Of a stretch of DNA of 64,000 nt, positions 12,301 to 24,300 are shown piece after piece. The stretch comes from Trichoplusia ni. Its lineage: Eukaryota > Arthropoda > Insecta > Lepidoptera > Noctuidae. Position numbers and translations under genes: made by a program. Numbering within the stretch: the first letter of the stretch is position 1; every line of letters begins with the position of its first letter. The stretch spans positions 248,001 through 312,000 of the forward strand of contig NW_020800318.1 in NCBI RefSeq assembly GCF_003590095.1, read 5' to 3'. The notes under the pieces are model-generated. The model did not search any database, was not told where the DNA came from, and saw only the letters and a list, made by a program, of their open reading frames with translations.

Positions 12301-15300
12301 GGCATTGAAGGATCTTTTTGTGTAATCCCGGTGGTACCCATGATGGACACATCTGTGCCTCGCCTATGGAAGAATTCAAAAGTAAAGAAAACATATACAT
12401 GTTAGTTACAACACCCAGACATAGAACAGACCACAATACCAATACTTATAATACAAATAACATATACACATTATTTACAAGTCCATATATTGCAATTTTG
12501 CATAACTGTACGTGTATTTTGTTGCAAGACGCGTATCAACACCCAAACCTCATCTTTACAAATACTAATCATAACTAAGAAGTGCAACATACCCCCGTAC
12601 CACTAACATTGAAAGTAAGCGATAGTATCGCTATTGTTGATATACACTGACCTGTTTGTATGTACGGCTAGTCCGAACCCCTCTGGAGGGGCGGCGATGT
12701 ACAACGGCGGCGCCGGTTCGGCTGCGCCCGCGCACAGCCCCGCCCCCGTGGACGCGTTCGACGCCGACGAGCATGACGAGTTCGAGTGGTTTAATGCTGG
12801 AATCACGTTATAAATGAATAATTTGAATTATAGAAGAATTGGGTGCAGACAAGTGGCACAGTAATTAGCGAGAGGTTAAATATTAAGCATGTTCATCAGA
12901 AAACATGTACTGATTGAAACTGGTAGAAGCAAGGAGTACGGAATGCACGAAGAACTAGGTCATTATATTTGTGCTTAGTAAATACTAAGATGATTTAAAC
13001 GTGAGTAAACAAGGGAGGTCTTAGAGCGAATTGTAGAAAAGAATTCTCTAGTTCAATAAACGTCAGCTTACTATAAAGTATTTGATCAATAAGTCTAATT
13101 TTGCTTGAATTGTTTTTTTTTCTTCTTTGCTTATGGCAATCTGCTAATTGTTTTAGCAATTTCTGCCAGTGTTGTGTAATGACCATACATGGAACAAAAA
13201 TTATAAATCACACAGAACTCAAATCTGCCACTCCTTTTTTCAGTTGTGAGAAAAACCTACTACTTTCTCCTCTGCTATCTAAACTCGAGATATTTTGCCT
13301 CAACGGCGTTTACCATGGTTCAAATATCAAAATTTTTTTTATAAAATCGACTATTTTTTTGTCTTACCAGGCAGCGGTCTGTGTACAGCAGTGACGTATC
13401 GATTGCCCTCCATATAGCCTCGGTCAGGCTCCGCGGTGTTCGCATGGTGGGCATGTATGGAGTGCTGGTGGGTGTAGAAACCGTCGGGGGGATGTAACGC
13501 CACCCCGCCCGTGCCTTCTTCCTCGTCTACCTTTTGCGAGAAGCTGTGAACAAGGGAATTATCTGTTAGTTTTAATTAAAGAGTAGTATTCTGGTTTATG
13601 GAGGTCAAATATGTAGGTTAAAAATACAATACAACATAGGGTTGAATTCTGTTAACTGATCTGACTGATCTGACTTCTGTTAACATTAATAATGATAGCT
13701 TGTTTCATAGGAATAACTTTAACTTTAATTAGGTATTATGCCTTCCGGATTTCAACTTGAGATTAATACAGGTACAAATAACTCGTCCCCCAATAAACTT
13801 CAGATCAAAAGCCCCAAAATATAATATGATAACAACATAATAATATTACAAAAATAAACAAACTAGTCGATAATTACATAAATAGCGTACGCGAAAACAA
13901 CAACGAATCTTGTGAAATACCTATGCATGTAATAAATATAAGATAAACAAAATGTGAATATAACAAGAGTAATGATAATTTACAGCATGCAACACGCGAA
14001 GTTTTTATCATACGAATGTGGGCTACGTTAAAATAAATAACAATATGCAGGATTAAGTACATAGCAAAGGAGGCAACCATTTGTAATTAAAGTTATTTCA
14101 TAAAAAAGTAACATATATTCACGTTTTCCGAACGTCGAAGTCGATATTGAGAATCACCCTGATGAAGATAGATACGAATACCAAAACCAAATGTAGATAA
14201 GAATTGTAGAAATACTTTACCTATATTATTATTAGTTTGTAAAACTGAAAATGTTATTAATAGCCCTCCTCCAAATTCTTATTTTTGTTATGCCCGACAG
14301 GGCCCACAATGCTCCAAAACTAATGTATCTTATGTACCTACCACCTAAGTTCACATTGTGGAATGCAATAAACGTATTGAGTACTGAGTATTGAAGTTAA
14401 AGAAAATGAAGCTCAATATTTGGCTACGTCTAGTACCAGGTCTTCTTCATTAACCATAGTTAAAGAAGAATGCAAGTGGATAGAAGGGAGAGAGAAAACT
14501 GTCGGAGGCGGCAGAAGACTTACATTTTAACATTATTTTTTTTTTATAATAACTTTCGTGAGACTGAGTCATTATTAAATGAAGTAACGGTTTACTCACG
14601 CGTATTTAACGGGGTAGCCCGACTAATTAAGGACTCCGGTTGGGTCCGAAACTAGTCGGGCTACCCCGATAAATACGCGTGAGTAAACCGTTACATCATT
14701 TTAATAAGTAATTTAAATGTTCATAAAAGTAAACAACAACTAACGAATTGTTGGACTGATCCTAATGTTAATAGAATAAGATGATATCGCAAAGGTCTTA
14801 TTCCACAGCTTTGGTCTTTATGCGGGCACGAAGGTTTTGATAAAAACATTTTACGTATAAGAGATTTTTCCGTAAACAGTCACGAGTTCCTCTTCATTAT
14901 TTAATTTGGTCAATATTAGCAGACAGCTAAATGAAAACAAACTCTCTTAATTACAAAGTACCGATTCCTAGTAATCTTTGCGAAACATATCAAAAGTAAA
15001 TTAGTTGAAACGCAATCAAATATTATCACAAGCTGTTGACTGATGTCTACGTTATGACATATCGTTTACATAACACAAACAAAAGTTATCAATTATTAAA
15101 AAAAGAAAACCCTTTTAAATTCAAAAGGTTTTTTTTCTATTTTTTACTTATAACGATATCCAGGACACATTACGCTTGTTATAATAATGCTTAATAATTT
15201 TAATGCAGCATGGGGGGTTTGACACCGCGTTTAAAAATAACATTATTGAAGAGTGACAGAGAATTTCAAGGCGTAGACTGCCGTCTTTCTTTATCATCTG

Positions 15301-18300
15301 CATAAATACTATTTTAATAGGTGTGTGATGGCAGGCCCTTCTTTTCAGGATAGGAAATCATCAAGAAGATCCTCCTGGTTTGGGTTTTGTAGAAGGTTTT
15401 GTAGAAGGAACCCTCTCTTTTACTGACTAAAACCCACCCATGTCCCTTCTTTTGTCGTAAGAGCGAGACACTACTCCTAACACTTTCGAAGTTGCATTAT
15501 CTCGCCTCCATAACTGCAACTGTCCAACATTAATAGGTCATAATACATTTCTCTGTTGCAGTAACACAGTATTCCGTAACGTTCATTTTCACTATCTTAG
15601 TACAATATTTGTAGAGACACGGGTTTTTGGGACGCTTTTGCAACGTAAAGAGTGCATGTTACGGACTGGCAAAGAGATAATCTTCAGTTTTATGCTCTTT
15701 GAGAGAGTAATGAAAACTGGGGCATTAATAGACATATTTCCGCAGGTAAACCTTCACGTTTAACTATATTTAGGACTACGAGATATTTGCTTACATTACC
15801 TAATGGAAATAAATTTTATTATAATGTTGTGTTTTAACTTTTACTCTACCAGAGTAACAAAAAAAAATGCACAGCAAATAAAATAGATAATTTTTAAATC
15901 TCCTGTTACGTCCTAGATTGGTAGTTAGGCTATTGGTCAGCCCATTTAAGAGTAAGTAGTCAGGTGGTAATGAGCAATATTGAACAACAGGCTTAGATAT
16001 TTTTACAAACTTTCGAGAGGATGATTAATTATAATGAGGCATTGGTTTACTCACGCATATTTATCAGGATTGCCCGAATAGTTTCAAACCGGATTCCATA
16101 ATCATGTCCTGACCGCAAGGACTGAAGTTAGGTCCGAAACTAGTCGGAAAATCGCGATTTAATAACAGATTTAATGGTTATCCCATCAATAAAATTCGAG
16201 CTATCCGCGTTGCGATAAAAACTGGAAAACAGATTAATTATAATAAAGTACAACCCCTAAAAGAAAACGACAGTCCTAAACAAAATTAACTTTCTAATCT
16301 AAAGTCGGCATATATTATGAAAACGGCTACCAGGTAACTAAGACAAACAATTTGTTTTAACTGCAATATTAGTTAGTTAGTTTAACTCTCTTGCATTAGT
16401 AGATAACAAGGAAGGTAGCGTTTGCTTGTCTAAGTGATTGTTTAGTCACTTAGTCAGACTTGAGAGCGGTGTTAGAGATAAGGGGGCTATTCTGAACACT
16501 AATTCTGCATAACGCTTTCTTTATAAGTACATTGTTAATGCAGGCTTATAATATTGGAGTTAGGGGGTTATTCTTAGTGTTGTTGTGTATTGTTTAGCTG
16601 AGTGGTTGATGTCACCATGCCAAAGCGACAGCGAGAGACTGCAAGAGGATTTAAATGCTAACTTACGGAGTAAGTAAACGTAAGTAACTAAACGTATGTG
16701 ATGTGGTTTTGTAATGAGAACACTTTTTATTTTGTATATATCCAGAGAGCAATGTTATTTCTGGAGCTTTAGATTTATTAAAGATTATTAATGAATCGTA
16801 AAAGGTTAGAAATGAATTCCACATTGATGTTGATGAACACGATATTTTTGAATATTCGTGCAATCCACAAACAGTCTGCTCCAAAGTTGTTGTTTGCGGA
16901 TTATGTATCCTGTTTCAATACTTATTGTCATTAGATATGTTCTATTTGTACTATTAATTATCGATACATTAAATCATTTTATTAACTGCGTAAATCAAAA
17001 TGAATAGATTTGTTGTAGTTTCTCAACAGAATTAACTGACTTTCAATACTCTTTGATCAAGCCAAGGATGACGAAATTTTTGTCAAATCACACCAGTTCC
17101 TGAGATTGGCGGGTTGAAACAAACAAACAATGCTTTAGCTTGCTTTGCTATATAAGTTTAGATTTAAGATAGCCAAAACAATATAAACCAGATATAGCCA
17201 GAACAATATGAATCAGAAAGATAAGATAAAACGAAATCCTGAAGATAATCAGTTTGTAATTTGCATATTTGAAATTGTTTTATGACAAACTACAGTAGGA
17301 CTTCGATTAGAAACTTATCTATTAGATTAATATTCACACATTCACGCACGCGTGCTACTCAGAATTACGTATTAAAGCGTATTTCGGCAGAGCTAAAGCA
17401 ATGATTCGTTTTCATTTGTTTGGCAATAAATGTATCTGACCCCGACTAGATGTAACCCGGTGGATGCCTATACCCAGACCGCGATCGACTGAGTTGATTG
17501 GTATTAAATAAGAATAATTAGGCTTTAGTAATGTTTCTATGTTATTTTTTGCATCTTCGAAGGTACGATTTGGGAAAGAATAGTAAAAAGGACCCACAAT
17601 TATCATTCAAAGCTGGCACAGAACCGTAGAAATTAGCACGAGAAAGGGGAGCCCAATTCCCAGGTGAGAGAGGACAAAGGCTGTGGATAATGATGAAGAT
17701 ATCATCCAACCAACAGTGTACCCTGGATGACATCCAACTATATCAATAGTTAAATAAGAGTTTTCAAAATTGATTGTTGCATATCTTACACGTGGCTAAC
17801 ATTATCGAAACTATGAACGAAACTAATCGTGTTATAGTAATGACGTTACATTGTTATTGCAATTAGAAACACTAATCTATATTTCAACCTATAATAGGCT
17901 AGTAAAGATTTTAAAGTGATTTTATTAGTAAATATATCAAAAGTTGAAATTTGGTACAAGTTAACATGTATATGTTTATCCGTTGGATTGCTGAAACAAT
18001 TGAGAAGTGTTTTTTTCTCTCTCTCTATCTAACGAAAGCACTTGCTGCATATGCTGCACGGATAGCCGACTGATATATGTAGGTCATCACGCCAAACTGC
18101 GGACGTATCGTGGGTTCGATCGGCGCTTAAGACAACAATTTGTACGATCATTGATCTTCAATATTTGTGAAATCCCCGAGAAACAAGGATTAAAATACCT
18201 AGGACGAGTAATAGTTTATTTATTTTTTCACGTAGATTACCTAACTTTTCACCTTTCTCTAAATAGCATCAACGTAATATCCATATCTAAAACCCAACCG

Positions 18301-21300
18301 TGGTGGTAGAACTTTTTACCGTAACACAATTTGCGAATTGCAAATTGAACACAAAATTATATACGCGACGTTAAAATCATCACTTTCTAATTGTTGATAT
18401 CGTTAATGTTCACTGAACCCAAATACATGTTATTAAGGCAAATGATAAAAACTGGTTACCAATAGCAGTTAGCGTGTTAAACGCTATGTTAAACTTTAAC
18501 TATATAATTCGTAATTACACAAATATTGTGACACTAACTTACAATTTGTTAACAAAGAATATTTCTTAAAGTTACTTCACTGGTTTTATGTTTTCCTGTA
18601 TCATGTAATTTATTGTAGTTTTTTATATTTATTGTATTAGCTTTTATAATGATTATGGCTGACTTATAAGTGGTTTTAATTTAAACAGTTTAAACGAAGT
18701 GTTCTTCAAAGGGATCCATTATTTCTAAAGAGAAACGGAACCATGGAAAATTAAAAAGTTGGCGATTCAATATTATAACTCCACCTAACTCACACCTTAT
18801 CAATTTCAATTCGATATAATCTATACGAAATCATCATTGATAGACAAAAGTTTACTCAAAGTGATTAAAGTGAAGTTTGCCTTTATAAATGCAAATACGA
18901 ATAAGACACAGTCTATACTTCACCATAGACTAAGATAAGAAAATCAAATACAAGCAAACGTGTCTGTTAGTTTAACACTAAGAGTACTTCAATCAGTAAA
19001 CGTCACGAATTCAGAGAAAGTTCGCGAAACTCAACAATTTCGTATAGTTAGCGATCTGAGAAGGTTTCTGAATATAAATAATAGGTATTGAATCGTGGTT
19101 AGAAAACGGAACAAGGAGCGAAGACGGAACAATCATAATTGAGTGTTAGATGTAGAAATGTTGGGTTTGGTAATCGATTTGGTGCTGGCGGCGGTAAAAG
19201 TCTAGACAAGATCTATTGAGAAAGGTAACTACTCTCGTTACGTTCAATTTATTTGCTTAATAAAGGTAAGGAGGAATTCCGGGGACCGTTTTAGTTTGTA
19301 AATAAGAAATTAAGACGCGGAAGAGAGTAAACGGCGTAAATCGATTCTGGATTTCACAAGTGCAACTGAAAAATAACGTTAAATTTTCAATATATGTTCC
19401 CTTGTCGCTGGTCTCACATTGACACTATCAATACGTTAAAACTGAACAACTGAACACCAAGCACAAGAAAAAATAATGTAACAATCGTAAAGGAAGACAC
19501 GGTTGAGCTCAATTCGATAAAGATTCAATGCCATTGCAAACATCTTCCGAATAACAACAATACCTGTGACACCAAAAAAAACATAAGAAAACGAAATAGT
19601 AGCACTATAATATTACATAACAACCAAAAACAAGTTAAAATGACAAAAAAAAACGAGTTTAAAATAAACCCACAAAATTTTGGTCCTTCATGTTAACTTC
19701 GGTATGAAGGACCAAAAAAACTCGACACCCAAAAGACCAGTATAAACGAGACGAAAATGTAGAATTTGTTTGAACATTACAATACGAAGCAGCAACAAAT
19801 GCCCGTTGGATATTAGTTTCATACATTCAAGAGTCGAAAACTTCTGAAAACGTTGGATAAATTACGCTGCTAATGAGAAAAGGGATGTATAGATATATAA
19901 AATAGTAGTTTTAGATGAGAATGGTAATGATATTAAAGAATCCAGAGAAAAGACAAGTGATTCAAGTTCAATTGAAGAAATCGATACTTGCTTCGTTTTT
20001 GATCAAGGATGTGAAGTGATGTAAAAAGAGGATGTCGTTAGTCGTTTGACAATGATAAACAAAATTAAATAGTCCAATAAAACTAATCGTCTAGCGAAAC
20101 GTTGATAAACAACCGGAATGACAATAATGTCGCAATTTAATCACTTAGATTAACAAACCCAACGAGCCAAAAGGTAACAAACGGAAAATTAAAAAACGTA
20201 ACAATAAAACAAATTTCAATCTAAAAGTCAAAGCAAAACAAAGATTGTAAATTCAAAACGTCTGCGGAGCATGAATACGTGTAAATTATTTTCCACGTGC
20301 GGAAAATCAATGGTAAATGGTAACTCTATTGCAGACGAACGTGAACTAAACGGTCCCGACGGTATTAGTGATGTGGAAGTTGGTTGCCGGCAACCTGGAA
20401 TCACTGCGGTAGAGATGTGCCAATTTCCTGGTGACCGGATCGAATCAGATTTGAGTGGAAACCCTAACGTTCGTGATACGATATGTCTGGACGAAATGTT
20501 TGGGGGTTTTAGTAGATAGGTTGATGGATTTTGGATTTAAAGTCGGAGTGAGGGAGAAACGACACTTTTAAAAGTCATTCTTTTACTCAGTATCCCATCA
20601 TTCAGAATAAAAACTAGTTTTTATTTTATTTTAAAATTCCACATCAAGAGCATTTACTCAATAATGTAACCTTGTTAATGTTTCAAAAGTGTCCCAAACT
20701 TTACTAGTAACCTAATCTTTAAAACAACTCAATACCTGATTCATAAACATGAGCCATCAAGAAACCATAACCAGCTTGAACACGCACCTAATCTTCTATT
20801 CCACGAGAAACGCTTTTACAGTACCTAACAGCTTTTCCCACATTCCAATAGAAATATAATAAATAGGAAATAGAAATAACCAGTACACATGCAACATTGA
20901 ACACAACCTCGTTTCAGAAACTGTTACTGCAACATTAAATGTTATAAAATTGTTGTACCTGAATCTCATGTTAAATGCAATGTGAAATTCATTTTGGACG
21001 AGAAATATGTTGTGCTTTTGTTAATTAAATTGCACGGCTTTTGTTCAACTCTATTGGATTTAGTTGAAATTTTGGTATGAATTGGACAAATGGGCTAAAA
21101 AGTAAATAACCTAATTTGACAGTTGAACAACGATTTCATAATTTTGTTTTGGTAGAGGTCGTTTTTAGTAAACATGAGTCGTTTCTTTAACGTAAGTAAT
21201 AAGTTCACACAGTTCTCTTTATCAAAAACTAGTTGCCTCGATTAAAGTAATTGTAACTTCATCGTCACATCCGTTAATGAAGTCAACGTACGAATTATGT

Positions 21301-24300
21301 ATTTTTTTCGTCGTGTTGCTAAAGTAGGTATTTGTAGTGCTAACAATTACTTTTTCTTACTTGGAAATATGCCTTAAGGAGTCAAGTTCCCATCTCATCT
21401 CAATTATAAGAACAATCTTGAAAATCAACAATCAACTTCATTATTCGTAGAAGTATCTCGTCTGCTTCCGAAAGTCAACAAACAAACAACTATTTAATCA
21501 TACAGCGAAACGGTACAGAGCATTTTGCGGAGAACAAATATTTCTTAAATAACAAGCGGCTAATTACATTCAGCATCGGTCTTCAAGTAGGGCAAAATAG
21601 GTTCTTGGCGTTCGTGTCCTATTTGTTTAGACACGATGACAAACAACTTCGAAAGAATACTTGACGCACCACAATATTATGAAAGACTCGACATCACAAT
21701 GGACACTCCAAAAATCAAGTATAAAACATCTGAACGACTAACTTTACGGTCCTTTTACAATAAAAACTAAGTGTTTCCTAAAGATTTTCCATTCAGTAGC
21801 GTTCCGGCACAATGTTAAGAGTCGTAATTTTTTATTGTACGTTTAATTTTCGCGATAAAGCCTGCCAATTAGTCCGACAGGCTCTCTTGTTGCTGGCGCC
21901 GTGCCAGAGTACAGCCTCGTGTAACTATCCCTGAAGTTACTTCCGATAGAGCTTACTCGGAGATTTTGTGTTGGCAACATGCGTGTCGTCTCAATATCAT
22001 TTTTTCGGAACGTGTATCTTTTGGCAAATTAGGTTTTTTGCCTGTCAACTCAAGGTAAACGGATAGTTACAAAAAAAAAGAAGATAATTTGAAATTAAAC
22101 CACGAGTCGAAGGAACAATGAACAAAGCGTTTTAGGTAACAAATTACAAAACTCATTAGTTCGTAAATTGTTTTCCTAAAACATTTTTGAACTAGTACAA
22201 TTGCTGGAGCACTAAGTATCTCAAGTGCAGTTTATTTGTCAAATGGAGCACGACATCCCCATTGTCGCCGTGGGGGAGCCGGGACGAGCCGGGGGGGTTG
22301 GGAGATCGTCTATTCAGTTGCACCGACTTGATTAATACGCCTGAATGCGCGCGCTCGTTGCAGAAACGACCCAGTTTCTGGGCCCAGCGAAAAATTGTAG
22401 GTTATTAGACTGGGCAATGCCTATGCCTGCGAGAGGCCGAGATTGCGCGGTTTAAAAACAAAATGGGAGCTGTTGCTTTCATCATCCGCTATTTAACTGC
22501 GCACAATACAGCGAGTGTGAATTTTAAAATCCTCCGTAATTGTTCTTGCTGTCTAAACATTCATTTGCATTTTTGGAATATAAAAAATATTGGCTCGCCA
22601 TTTCGGAGTAAGCACTTGACATAAGGTTTGGACGTATTTTGTAAGTTATTACGGCAATTGTAGCGCCGCCTGGTTACGTGGAGACCTTGAAATTTGCTTT
22701 TGTATGCAAACCGGGTTGAGAACAAATGAACGAAGTTAATTATTATAAGTACCTAATAAATGAATATTAATAACAGCTGTACGTTAGATTCTGAAAGAAA
22801 AAATATTTATGAGCTCAAGTTATAGCACGTAAATCGTTTTTATTGCAAGCCTTGATATGTCTTGGATTGGATATTTTTTTTAGTATCTGAAGTAAGAATC
22901 CCAAAACAGCAGTGTCAGTGTCCGTTGGCATTTGTCCAGAATCCCAGTTGAACTAAGCCTTAGGGAAGGGGCCTGTAGTGTCAAAGTGGTTTTACATTAC
23001 TAGATCACGACAGGCAATGTAGGTCATATTGGAGCTGAAGTCTACACATTATTATTTCAAACTGCGCTGGATGTTTCTCTTTGACAGCATTTCCCGGGGA
23101 TTTTGTGGTAAGCCGTTAAGGAGTGAAAACGAGCAGTATTTTAGCCTCAAGTATTAATCCAGGAAACTGAGTGTTTATACTGCATCCAAAGACATGACTA
23201 GCGGATATTATTCAAGACTGCGATCAAAAGTGTATGTTGCTAAATGTGAGATATAATTTTACTTTCAGCAATATACGGACTTTTTATAGCATGATTATAG
23301 AGTAATTATAGGAACCATCATGGAATTGCTGTTCAATTGTTTCTTTTCCAATTTTGTGGCATACAAATTTGAAGTTAATATTTATAGCAATAAGATACAT
23401 AACTGTTATACATTCTCTGTTCGTTTCACGGTGGATTATGATGGCGCACTTATATTTGCACTGTCATTTTCTAAGTACATAATGCAGCACGGTGCTCATG
23501 ACATAAATACCTTTCGCTATTTAGAAACGGTTGCTTTTTATTTCGTTCATAGAGGATGCATTAAAATGGTACAACTTGTAAGCTGTTGAAACTCGTGATG
23601 CTTTTGGCTTGATTGTTTGTTATTGATTACTGTGATATATAGGGGATGTTGTGGCGTAACATAGGGGTGGTCCATATCTAGCAGCGGGCCGCGATAGGCG
23701 AGTTGATTGTTTGAGTGATGGACATATATTATAGCATCATAAAACAAATTGTATTTTAATTATCGCCATTAGACTAGAACTCTGAAGAACTGGATTTCTA
23801 AGACAATTTCGGAACACATCCTTGTAAGTGTTTTATTAATTTTCGTACTATAAAAATGTATGCGTTGTGACAGAAGTTATTAAAAAAGTTTTATGTATCA
23901 CTAATTAACAGTTTCGATTTCTTCGTATAATAATTACAGTGGAAGTTATAATGAAACGGATAAAGTTATGGAAACATCCACGGCTCATAAAAACCGGGAA
24001 ATTGCAATTTCGTTTCCTTTGACGCGTTTCTGCTAAAGTTTTGAAGTCTGGGGTTTAATTAAAGTTGAAAGTATACGCCGGAGAGGTAACACTGTCACTG
24101 AGATATTTATAATATTTTTAATAAGTTTCAGATATAAGTTTGTAATTTTCATTAAAACTATGAGCAGATGCCAAAGGCTTTGCTAGATAAAGGACTAACC
24201 CTGATCGCAAAAAAGGAGTATACCTTGCGTTTTGCTCTAATTGTTTGCCAAAATTTTAGCAAAACGGAAGGCATACTTATTATTTCATCATCATCAGCTT

